DNA of 32,792 nt from the IMG/VR virus record IMGVR_UViG_3300021364_002105, positions 1-32,792 of that record; one strand, written 5' to 3'. The notes under the pieces were generated by a model that saw nothing but the letters and a program-made list of their open reading frames with translations, was not told the origin of the DNA and made no database searches. The position numbers and the translations under genes are program-made. The stretch is from a virus. Numbering within the stretch: position 1 is the first letter of the stretch; every line of letters begins with the position of its first letter. Positions 5,861-12,871 of this stretch are shown here, piece by piece.

Positions 5861-6970
5861 ATGGCTAGAAGAGGCGTAACGTTAGAAGATAAATATTTAG
5901 GACCTGAACCACTTTATGATGAAAAGAGTGAGTTCACTTCTCTTGAATATCAAAGAGCGAATAATTGGTATAACTATTTTTATAAGAGTAAAGATTATTT
6001 ACCTACTGTATATCAATTTGCAGAAGATGTAATGGGATATAATAAAAAGAAAATATCTGTATTACGTAAAGTAAAAGATTGGAAATTTATGGGAGTAAAC
6101 AAAGGTATTAAGTTATACTATCGTGGATGGAAATTTGATGATGAAGCTATTCAAAGATTTAAAGATAAAATTGATGAATGTTATAAAGAAGGTTTATTAA
6201 TCAAAAAAGAAGTAGAAGAAAAGAAAAAGAATGTAGTTGTAATTACACCTGCTGAAAGAACAAGACGAAAAGTTGTTGATACTATATGGCATGATTGGGA
6301 TAGTATTATTGTTGAAGGATGGTTTGATGGTAATTACACACAAAAGTTTGGATGCTACAACAGATTTAAAATGCATGGTCTAAAAGGTAATGCAATTAAT
6401 ATATTTAAAGCTATGCTTGATGAAGAATACTTAAACATTAAAGAAGCATATGATAAAACTTGTGAGCAATGTGTAGAAGCATATTCACATATTACTAAAG
6501 GTAATAAAAAGAAAATAATGACTCAATTCGAAAAAGTATTTGAAGATTTAGAAAAATTGAGATTATCATTTAAATCTGCAAGAACTCCAAGAGCGAGAAA
6601 ACCAAAGTCATCAGACCAACAAGTTGCTAGGTTAAAATATTGTCAAGAAGATATTGATTCCAAACTTGTTTCTATTAATCCAGTACTTATACCAGGTAGC
6701 AAAAAACTATTTGTGTATAATACTAAACAGCGTAGGCTAACTGAATACCGTGTAGATTCTACTACTGGGCTACAAGTATCAGGAACAACGATTAAAGGAT
6801 TTGATGACTCAAGTCGAACAGCGACTTTGAGAAAACCAGAAGATGTGCTACCACTCATACTAAAGAAAACTGAAAAGCAGATAGAAAAAGTGTGGGATGG
6901 GATCACTACAAAAATAAATAAACCAACAGGCAGAATTAATGCTGACTGTATATTAGTGAGGGTATTTTAA
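5861..6970 (+). CDS. Unidentified 369-residue basic protein
   Basis: A Lys-rich soluble protein preceded by AAGGAG with 4-nt spacing. The N-terminal third (about 1-110) is helical with many aromatic residues. The middle (about 130-235) is charged helix. A basic, Pro-containing linker near 243-256 (ARTPRARKPK) leads to a C-terminal beta-rich domain (about 270-369) with YNTKQRRLTEY and a Lys-rich helix. It resembles conserved hypothetical proteins of marine T4-like phages as I remember them, but no function is assignable. Basic charge and its place before Prx, gp33, gp59 and gp32 would fit a DNA-associated role (inference). It overlaps the next ATG by 1 nt. Confidence 0.75.
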   Translation: MARRGVTLEDKYLGPEPLYDEKSEFTSLEYQRANNWYNYFYKSKDYLPTVYQFAEDVMGYNKKKISVLRKVKDWKFMGVNKGIKLYYRGWKFDDEAIQRFKDKIDECYKEGLLIKKEVEEKKKNVVVITPAERTRRKVVDTIWHDWDSIIVEGWFDGNYTQKFGCYNRFKMHGLKGNAINIFKAMLDEEYLNIKEAYDKTCEQCVEAYSHITKGNKKKIMTQFEKVFEDLEKLRLSFKSARTPRARKPKSSDQQVARLKYCQEDIDSKLVSINPVLIPGSKKLFVYNTKQRRLTEYRVDSTTGLQVSGTTIKGFDDSSRTATLRKPEDVLPLILKKTEKQIEKVWDGITTKINKPTGRINADCILVRVF

Positions 6971-7491
6971 TGTTATCAGTAGGAGATAAGTTCCCAGCAT
7001 TCTCACTGCAGGGAATCAATGAAAATAATGAATTTGTGAGAGTAGACGTAGAAGAAAATTACCAACCATTAAAGCATGATTGGTCAGTAATTTATTTCTA
7101 CCCAAAAGACTTTACCTTTATCTGTCCAACAGAAATTGCTGGAATGGATATGTTGGTAGATGAAGCAAATGTAATCGGTATCAGCGGTGATAACGAGTTC
7201 TGTAAGTTAGCTTGGAAAAAGGATAATGAACTGATTGGAAATATCAGACATACTTTAGCTGCTGACTGCGGACTTGGGTTATCACATGAACTTGGTATTG
7301 TGAATGAAGATGGTGGTGTTTGTTATAGAGCAACATTTATTTTCGATAAAGACAGAATAATACAACATGCATCTATTAATGCTTTGGATACAGGTAGAAA
7401 TGCACACGAAGTATTAAGAACATTACAAGCACTTAAGGCTGGTGGATTAACCGGTTGTGAATGGAATGAAGGAGATGAATTCGTTGGTTGA
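6970..7491 (+). CDS. 2-Cys peroxiredoxin (AhpC/Prx1 type)
   Basis: The 173-residue protein has the thioredoxin-fold peroxidase pattern. FYPKDFTFICPTE contains the peroxidatic Cys52 with Thr49 and Pro53. TGRNAHEVLR contains the catalytic Arg143. GLTGCEWNEGDEF supplies the resolving Cys163. It should reduce hydrogen peroxide and organic peroxides through a disulphide recycled by a host thioredoxin-type reductant. The length is slightly short for the family because the tail after the resolving Cys is brief. It is embedded in the replication cluster, overlapping the preceding gene by 1 nt. It is best read as an auxiliary metabolic gene that protects the infected cell or its nucleotide metabolism from oxidation; the benefit is inference, the fold and catalytic residues are plain. 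Confidence 0.92.
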   Translation: MLSVGDKFPAFSLQGINENNEFVRVDVEENYQPLKHDWSVIYFYPKDFTFICPTEIAGMDMLVDEANVIGISGDNEFCKLAWKKDNELIGNIRHTLAADCGLGLSHELGIVNEDGGVCYRATFIFDKDRIIQHASINALDTGRNAHEVLRTLQALKAGGLTGCEWNEGDEFVG

Positions 7492-7513
7492 TTCAGAAGT
7501 CAAAGAAAAAATA

Positions 7514-7729
7514 ATGACCAAGAAGCGATTCTCTACAGCTGTAGAGAACTTGGTAGCCACAGGGAATATGAGTTATATAGACGCAGCTTCCCATGTGGTA
7601 GAGCAAAGAGGTTTGGATTATAAAAATATGAAAAGATTATTGACTGATTCTCTAAAAGCTAAGATAGAAGCGGAAGCAACTAACTTAAATCTTTTGAGAG
7701 TAAAGAAAGGAAATAAACTTCCAATATGA
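7514..7729 (+). CDS. 33: Late transcription coactivator gp33
   Basis: The product contains MSYIDAASHVVEQRGLDYKN and KAKIEAEATNLNLLR, which line up with the T4 gp33 segments MSYLEAT... and IEKIQSEAIDENLLR. gp33 bridges the sliding clamp, host RNA polymerase and the late sigma gp55 so that TATAAATA promoters fire. The start is uncertain. ATG 7514 gives 71 residues and avoids overlapping the peroxiredoxin gene; in-frame GTG 7457, ATG 7466, ATG 7475 and TTG 7484 also exist, and the TTG is 9 nt after AAGGAG. Its TGA overlaps the gp59 ATG (ATGA), the gene pairing seen in related phages. Confidence 0.85.
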   Translation: MTKKRFSTAVENLVATGNMSYIDAASHVVEQRGLDYKNMKRLLTDSLKAKIEAEATNLNLLRVKKGNKLPI

Positions 7730-8313
7730 GTGATCCTTTTGAATCTTATAAATTATATAATGCATTAAAGCTACATTTTGAAACTGATAGTTATGATGCT
7801 GTAAAGTATAATTTTAAAACTTCAGTAAAACCTCAATCATTCTTTAAAAGAAAGGATAAATACTTTTTTGCAAAGATAGCCAATACATACGATAACTTAA
7901 TTGATTTCTATGTGGCTAACTTTAAAAATGATGTTAAATATGTCGGTGATATGCTTAATGAAGGTGGTGAACGTTATTATCGTGAGCACAAAAAAGTACA
8001 AGAAAGTTTATCATATACTTTTGAAAATGATATAAATAAATTATCAGAGGAAAATAATTTTGATTCTCTTTTAGAAGCGAATGATAATGAACATCCTTTG
8101 GTAATACAGTTATGGATGCAAGATGAAATACAATTGGAAACAGTCGTAATCATCGATTCCATAACTGGGTTTATGGATAGAGAATCCAAGAAGATATCAG
8201 AAACAATTATTTGGCCTGACATCTATCGAAAGATTACTAAATATAAACCATTCGTAAAGTTCAATAAAGACAAATGTATATCTGTCTTAAAAAAGGCCTT
8301 TACAAACACATGA
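7726..8313 (+). CDS. 59: Helicase loader gp59
   Basis: The 195-residue protein has the gp59 pattern: an N-terminal YKLYNALKLHF and YDAVKYNFK, then RKDKYFFAKIA, equivalent to RRDKYFFQKL in T4 gp59. A C-terminal helical half ends in a basic stretch. gp59 binds fork DNA and gp32 and loads the gp41 helicase. It starts in an ATGA overlap with gp33, and gp32, its binding partner, lies directly downstream. The -35 of promoter P4 lies inside its last codons. T4 gp59 is 217 residues, so this copy is slightly short, mainly at the C-terminus. Confidence 0.9.
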   Translation: MSDPFESYKLYNALKLHFETDSYDAVKYNFKTSVKPQSFFKRKDKYFFAKIANTYDNLIDFYVANFKNDVKYVGDMLNEGGERYYREHKKVQESLSYTFENDINKLSEENNFDSLLEANDNEHPLVIQLWMQDEIQLETVVIIDSITGFMDRESKKISETIIWPDIYRKITKYKPFVKFNKDKCISVLKKAFTNT

Positions 8314-8327
8314 AAGTGTGGTATAAT
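8299..8327 (+). promoter_or_regulatory. Sigma70-type promoter P4 (gp32)
   Basis: TTTACA (8299-8304), a 17-nt spacer and TATAAT (8322-8327) preceded by AAGTGTGG, matching P3 around the -10. The -35 is in the gp59 coding region. It gives gp32 its own strong promoter, with a leader of about 50 nt before the ATG at 8386. Confidence 0.75.
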
Positions 8328-8385
8328 ATAAATTGTTTTGTTATGTATAAAGTGGATAATTCAGTAAATATAGGAGAAAGATAAG

Positions 8386-9282
8386 ATGTCTTTAGAAAAT
8401 CTTAAGAGCATGCGAGGCTCATCAATCGATAAACTCGTAAAGGCGGCGGAAGCTGTGTCCACAACTAAAACAGAATCTAATTCTTACGAGGATAATAGAT
8501 TTTGGAAACCTACCAGAGATAAAGCAGGGAACGGATTCGCTGTGATTAGGTTCTTACCAGCAAAAGAAGGTGAAGATCTTCCATGGGTAAGATACTGGGA
8601 TCACGGGTTCAAGGGACCTACTGGTCTATGGTATATAGAAAACTCATTAACGTCTATTGGACAACAAGACCCTGTTTCAGAAATGAACTCAGTGTTATGG
8701 AACTCAGGTAGAGATGAGGATAAAGCAATCGCTAGGGAAAGAAAAAGAAGGTTACACTATGTGTCAAACGTTCTTGTAGTATCTGACCCAGCTAATCCGG
8801 AAAATGAAGGAAAAGTATTCCTTTATAAATTTGGTAAGAAAATCTTTGATAAGATTATGGATGTTATGCAACCACAATTTGCCGATGAAGTACCAGTAAA
8901 TCCATACGATTTCTGGGAAGGTGCTGATTTTAAAATCAAAATCAGAAAAGTTGAAGGTTGGGTAAACTATGATAAGTCAGAGTTTGCAAGTGTTTCACAA
9001 CTACATGGTGGTGACGAAACTAGACTGCAAGAAACATATGACCAATTACATTCTTTAACAGAGTTTACAAACCCTGAGAATTATAAGTCATATGATGAGT
9101 TAAAGCTCAAACTCAATAGAGTATTAGGAATTGAGGCTGATGGTCCAGTTGCAGAAGCTCCAGTAATGGATGCTGTTGAAGCAACACCACAACCTTTTGC
9201 TGATGCTCCTTCTCCAGCTCCTACACAGGAAAAGGAAGAAGAAGATACATTGAGTTATTTCGCTAAGTTAGCTCAAGAGTAG
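8386..9282 (+). CDS. 32: Single-stranded DNA-binding protein gp32, without zinc cysteines
   Basis: The 298-residue protein follows T4 gp32 closely. There is a basic N-terminal cooperativity region, an OB-fold core with FWKPTRDKAGNG (39-50), LHYVSNVLVVSDPANPENEGKV split over 123-144, and FGKKIFDKI (149-157). A Pro/Ala linker leads to an acidic tail (EKEEEDTLSYFAKL). In T4 gp32 one His and three Cys bind zinc. Here the matching stretch (73-100) keeps a His (H73) but has Ser, Asp and Ser where the three Cys would be, and the whole protein contains no Cys. It coats ssDNA in replication, recombination and repair and recruits gp59. AGGAGAAAG precedes the ATG; a 13-codon frame lies in the leader. 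Strong terminator downstream. Confidence 0.95.
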   Translation: MSLENLKSMRGSSIDKLVKAAEAVSTTKTESNSYEDNRFWKPTRDKAGNGFAVIRFLPAKEGEDLPWVRYWDHGFKGPTGLWYIENSLTSIGQQDPVSEMNSVLWNSGRDEDKAIARERKRRLHYVSNVLVVSDPANPENEGKVFLYKFGKKIFDKIMDVMQPQFADEVPVNPYDFWEGADFKIKIRKVEGWVNYDKSEFASVSQLHGGDETRLQETYDQLHSLTEFTNPENYKSYDELKLKLNRVLGIEADGPVAEAPVMDAVEATPQPFADAPSPAPTQEKEEEDTLSYFAKLAQE

Positions 9283-9329
9283 TCCGAAAGGGCCAGGCCG
9301 GTTTTGCTGCAGCATACGCGGTCGAAAGT
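9283..9329 (+). other. GC-rich structured 3' segment after gp32
   Basis: The 47 nt between the gp32 stop and the terminator are clearly more GC-rich than the genome around them. GGCCG (9296-9300) can pair with CGGTC (9319-9323) around a loop holding the palindrome GCTGCAGC. No frame or tRNA fits. It may be a stable RNA structure protecting the gp32 mRNA end, or a small RNA made by processing. Confidence 0.4.
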
Positions 9330-9354
9330 GGGGACCTTCGGGTCCCCTTTTTTT
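9330..9354 (+). terminator. Intrinsic terminator with UUCG tetraloop
   Basis: GGGGACC, TTCG loop, GGTCCCC, then seven T (9348-9354). This is a textbook rho-independent terminator ending the gp32 transcript. It overlaps the stop codon (9353-9355) of the convergent tape-measure gene, so it also separates the two converging units. Confidence 0.95.
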
Positions 9355-11581
9355 ATGTGTTAGTATTGACGTGGCCTATTGAATGATTGATTCTATCAGT
9401 ACCTGTAGCCACGATTACTGATTGATTATTATTGATTGTATTTTGTGGTGCAGATACGAAATTATTACCACCTGTTGCACCTTCAGGTAATTTTAACATT
9501 GCATTTTCTATTGATAAATTTGTTACTCTCATTGATGGTATTAAAAGATCTTTATCAAATCCAAGTGATACGTTAGCACCTACAGCATCCATAATTGCAG
9601 CTTCTTTGAATGCGCGCATTGATTCAGTTGCAGAGTCCATCTGCTCAACAAGCTCATTCAATGGAGTTTTATTACCTTTACCATCATCAAATCCAGTAAC
9701 AAAGGTATCTTCTAATGTAGCACCTAATTCAGCAACTGCCTCTGATGTTTCTCTTACTTTAAGTTTCATATCTTTTTGGCCTACACCATATAAAAATAAT
9801 CCTAAGCTATCAAACACCTTTGCTGCATTTTGTACAGAAGCTACATTTAATTTGTCTAAAGGACCTAAACTTTCTGTAAGTACTTTAAAGACTGATTTAT
9901 TTTTATCTTTTCCTTCAAAGAAACCACCAGTTATAAAGTTAAATACTTCAGCTGCTGTATCGGCTATACCACCTAAACCTTTAGCACCTAACATTGCTGT
10001 CATGCCTATTCCGATTGCACCTAATCCTAATCCTAAATCTTGTATTTCTTTACCTGTTAAAGGTATTCTTGTCAACTCATTTATACCATCAGCAAAGTTA
10101 CCAAGTAATGTTTTTGTACTACTACCATTTGCACCTAATATACCACCTATACCAGCTACAGTTTCAAATGCCATAAAGAATCCAGCAAGACCTAATCCCA
10201 TTGCAGTTAAACCAGCTGCAAGCCATACACCACCTTTTGGACCTGCAATACCACCAACTGCTAAAAGAGCACCTAATGCTGCTAATGACTTATCATCGAA
10301 AGCATTTATACCTTCAGCAAAATTTGTAATTAATCTTTTAGAAGAACTACCGTCAGCTCCAAGAACACTTGCTAAACCAGATAAAGTTTCAAATCCTAAA
10401 AAGAACCCAGCAATACCTGCACCCATAGCAGTCATTCCAGTTACCATTAATGCCTGTTTACCACCTTTTAAGAAAGCACCTAATCCAGCACTAACACCTA
10501 ATATAGCAACTAAAGCTCCAGCTGCATCTTTTTCTTGTAATACATTTACTGAGTCTGCAAAAGCTCCAACCATACCAGGTAAGGCTTCAAATCCACTTGT
10601 CATCATAGCACCTACTGATGAACCAGCACCAAGACCAGCAAAGAATCCTCCAATACCAGCACCCATTGCTCCCATACCTGTAGCTACTTTTAATACACCT
10701 TTGAAGTCATCAGATACATATCCTATTAATCCACCAGCACCAAGTAATCCTATTAATGCAGTCGCTGATGCAGGCTTTAATGCTGATATAGCGTTATCAA
10801 AACCGTTTATTAAATCAGTATAACTATTGAAGTTTACACCACCACCTAAAGCTGAAATACCATCTAAAATACCTTCACCAATTAATAAACCACCGAAGAA
10901 AGCAGTTATAGCTGCACCCATAGCACCCATGCCTATTGCTGTATCTAAGGGCTTCTTAGAAAAAGTTGCTGCGCCTAAAATTGCAGCTAATGTAACCATA
11001 GTGCCAGGTGACATTACTTCTATAACACCATTAAATTCTTTTAATAATTTTTTAGTAGTACCAAAATCGATATTACCCATATCTTTTACTGATCCTTCAA
11101 TCAATGATTCACCAGCTAAAATACCACCAAAGAACAACGGAATAGCAGCACCTAGTGCACCTATACCAGCAACTGTACCTAGCATATTACCTGCACCGCC
11201 CATGAATCCACTCATGAATCCACCGCCACCACCGTCAGAATCACCACCTTTTTTACCACCATCAGTATTATCTTTGATGTCTTTAAGATGGTCTCTCATC
11301 TCTTGGAATACAGTTTTACTTTCCTTTTCGTCTTCAAGACCTTGTAAAGATTGAGCGTCTAGCATCTCTTGGAAATTTTCGAATCCATAAACAGTTTTAG
11401 CTTGCATGTCTGCAAGAACCATTTGTGTTTTCTTCATATCAAAAAGATGTCTACGACTATTTCTACCATCCCTTTCGATTTCATGTGAAGACTTGTTATT
11501 AGCCTCCATCAATTCAATAAGATGAGTAATACTATCTTTACCTAGTGGATTATCTTGACCGTTGTTGTTTTCTTCGTCCAT
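9353..11581 (-). CDS. Tape-measure-like tail protein with tandem Gly/Ala-rich repeats
   Basis: The 742-residue protein has a charged helical N-terminus (1-110), a Gly-rich hinge (GGGGGF near 117-122), and a long Gly/Ala/Phe-rich hydrophobic core built of repeats. The block GxGAxGAxIxxFFxG recurs at about 139, 217, 302, 382 and 457, a spacing of 75-85 residues, with a weak sixth near 519. The C-terminus (560-742) is charged and then Asn/Thr-rich. Long hydrophobic repeats, its place after gp26/gp51 and its size fit the tail tape measure (role of T4 gp29), which sets tail length and leaves with the DNA. Homology to gp29 itself is not visible by eye. It starts 1 nt from the stop of the small membrane protein gene. 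Confidence 0.7.
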   Translation of the reverse strand: MDEENNNGQDNPLGKDSITHLIELMEANNKSSHEIERDGRNSRRHLFDMKKTQMVLADMQAKTVYGFENFQEMLDAQSLQGLEDEKESKTVFQEMRDHLKDIKDNTDGGKKGGDSDGGGGGFMSGFMGGAGNMLGTVAGIGALGAAIPLFFGGILAGESLIEGSVKDMGNIDFGTTKKLLKEFNGVIEVMSPGTMVTLAAILGAATFSKKPLDTAIGMGAMGAAITAFFGGLLIGEGILDGISALGGGVNFNSYTDLINGFDNAISALKPASATALIGLLGAGGLIGYVSDDFKGVLKVATGMGAMGAGIGGFFAGLGAGSSVGAMMTSGFEALPGMVGAFADSVNVLQEKDAAGALVAILGVSAGLGAFLKGGKQALMVTGMTAMGAGIAGFFLGFETLSGLASVLGADGSSSKRLITNFAEGINAFDDKSLAALGALLAVGGIAGPKGGVWLAAGLTAMGLGLAGFFMAFETVAGIGGILGANGSSTKTLLGNFADGINELTRIPLTGKEIQDLGLGLGAIGIGMTAMLGAKGLGGIADTAAEVFNFITGGFFEGKDKNKSVFKVLTESLGPLDKLNVASVQNAAKVFDSLGLFLYGVGQKDMKLKVRETSEAVAELGATLEDTFVTGFDDGKGNKTPLNELVEQMDSATESMRAFKEAAIMDAVGANVSLGFDKDLLIPSMRVTNLSIENAMLKLPEGATGGNNFVSAPQNTINNNQSVIVATGTDRINHSIGHVNTNT

Positions 11582-11956
11582 TTACTTTCCGCCGAATGCT
11601 TTTCCTGCCTCTGATATACCAAATGCACCAAGTGTTACTACAACAAATGATGTGTATATTGTGTCAGAAATTACTAAATCTTTACCCATAAATGCTGTTA
11701 CTAAATCACATACTCCGAATATTACCATTAGGAAAAATGATATAAATCCTATGATTGATTTTTCATTGAGTATATTATCATCTAAGAATAAGTCCATAAA
11801 CTTATGTTTAGGAGGAGCAAGTTGGTCTCTAGCTCTCTTGGCTTCCTCTTGCATCTCCTTGATTTTATCTTCTTGTTCATCAAGTTTCTCAATCATAGCC
11901 ATGTACTTATCTAAATCTATTTCTACTTCATTTCTACTATTATCTGTTTCAGCCAT
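11582..11956 (-). CDS. Small coiled-coil and two-helix membrane protein
   Basis: The 124-residue protein has an acidic coiled coil (about 12-48) and two membrane helices (about 67-90 and 98-116) ending in a short Gly/Lys tail. It sits between gp51 and the tape-measure gene, overlapping gp51 through TAATG. The shape is holin-like, but lysis genes are not otherwise present here. A role in the tail hub or in DNA passage through the membrane is as likely. No family is recognised with confidence. Confidence 0.65.
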   Translation of the reverse strand: MAETDNSRNEVEIDLDKYMAMIEKLDEQEDKIKEMQEEAKRARDQLAPPKHKFMDLFLDDNILNEKSIIGFISFFLMVIFGVCDLVTAFMGKDLVISDTIYTSFVVVTLGAFGISEAGKAFGGK

Positions 11957-12147
11957 TATCGTCTCCTTTGCTGTTTTTTAATTCTTTCATTTTCCTCTTG
12001 TATATGAGACTGCAGTAAAGATAAATATATCTCCCTCTCCCACGGCATCATATCTTCCAGTTCTGTGAGACTATAATTATGATGTTGCATTAATGCAAAA
12101 TTAGTTTGGTAATAGTTTTCCAAACTTTCATGCGAGAGGCCTACCCA
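11956..12147 (-). CDS. 51: gp51-like extension made by -1 frameshift from gp26
   Basis: This frame has no ATG near its beginning; the first in-frame ATG is 20 codons in. It joins the gp26 frame exactly by a -1 shift at T TTT TTT just before the gp26 stop. The 63 residues include WVGLSHESLENYY, FALMQHHNYSLTELEDM and MPWEREIYLSLLQ. This pattern is typical of the downstream half of phage tail-assembly chaperones and gp51-like proteins of marine T4-like phages. A basic Gln/Arg-rich end overlaps the next ATG. It is best read as the C-terminal part of a ~300-residue gp26-gp51 fusion, as in lambda gpG-gpGT, that helps tape-measure and hub assembly. The frame is clear; the T4 gp51 name is tentative because T4 gp51 is longer. 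Confidence 0.72.
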   Translation of the reverse strand, partial: WVGLSHESLENYYQTNFALMQHHNYSLTELEDMMPWEREIYLSLLQSHIQEENERIKKQQRRR

Positions 12148-12857
12148 AAAAAATTGGCTAAACCCTTTAATTCAATATCAATATCCTTATTGCACTTTAG
12201 GCAATTTGTTTTAGTCTCATAGTAAATTGCTGGAGCATTTTGAAAAAACCTTTGTATTCTATTAAACTGTTCAGTATTTAAACTGTCTATAAATGCTCTA
12301 ACTTCTTCAGAACTTACATCTTTAGTTGGATGTACACTGTCATTATCAAAGATAGTATCAATACATTCTACGATAATATCCATAATAACTTCTGTTTGTT
12401 TTGCATCATCACTAAGCTCTAAAGATTGTAATTTAGCAGCTGTAGGATAATTCAGTGTTACACCAACACCATTTTCTTCCTCTAACATAATAGTTTTTTC
12501 TGTATCATTGTTGATAATTTTTATATCATCAATGTCCATTACTAATTTTGTTAGTCCATCACAACTCTCATCTGTACATTTTGTCTGTAGTGTAATTTTT
12601 TCACCTACAGATTTTGCACGTAATTGCAAAAATAGGTATTCAATATCTACTGTAGTACATTCATCTAATGTATCTAAACTAGTACAATGTAAAATGATTT
12701 CTCTCACTGCAGTAGTAATCTGAACAGCATCTTGAGATTCAAGAGCTATCATCAATACCTTTTCCTCTTTGACCAAGAATGGTCTCATATTAATTTCTTC
12801 CCCACTACTTGGTAATTTTACCTTGTATTGTGGAATGTTCAATTTTGGCAATGCCAT
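12141..12857 (-). CDS. 26: gp26-like baseplate hub / tail assembly chaperone
   Basis: The 238-residue protein starts MALPKLNIPQYKVKLPSSG, a form I know from gp26 of T4-like phages, followed by a helical middle. Two Cys pairs, C94-x4-C99 and C219-x2-C222, could bind zinc together. The C-terminal FFQNAPAIYYET is characteristic of this family. In T4, gp26 is needed to build the baseplate hub. Most ribosomes should stop at TAG 12141, and a minority should shift -1 into the gp51-like frame. AAGGAG precedes the ATG. It lies between the tail-tube-fold gene and the small membrane/tape-measure genes. Confidence 0.82.
   Translation of the reverse strand: MALPKLNIPQYKVKLPSSGEEINMRPFLVKEEKVLMIALESQDAVQITTAVREIILHCTSLDTLDECTTVDIEYLFLQLRAKSVGEKITLQTKCTDESCDGLTKLVMDIDDIKIINNDTEKTIMLEEENGVGVTLNYPTAAKLQSLELSDDAKQTEVIMDIIVECIDTIFDNDSVHPTKDVSSEEVRAFIDSLNTEQFNRIQRFFQNAPAIYYETKTNCLKCNKDIDIELKGLANFFG
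12147..12153 (-). other. -1 ribosomal frameshift site in gp26
   Basis: On the minus strand the end of gp26 reads GCC AAT TTT TTT GGG TAG. The heptamer T TTT TTT is the ideal X XXY YYZ form, so both tRNAs re-pair perfectly after a -1 slip. The new frame stays open for 63 codons to 11956. The shift happens two codons before the zero-frame stop, as in tail-chaperone genes. Confidence 0.7.
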
Positions 12858-12871
12858 AATATTATTCTCCT

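Noticed and set aside
8031-8038. TATAAATA inside gp59
   Set aside because: Lies 348 nt from the next gene, in Asp-Ile-Asn-Lys codons that create it by chance; gp32 already has promoter P4.
9432-10823. 463-codon plus-strand open frame opposite the tape-measure gene (with 10827-11354)
   Set aside because: Its Pro/Ala/Ser-rich product is the mirror of Gly/Ala codons in the repetitive minus-strand gene; no ribosome site, no domain, and the minus frame has clear repeats and gene context.
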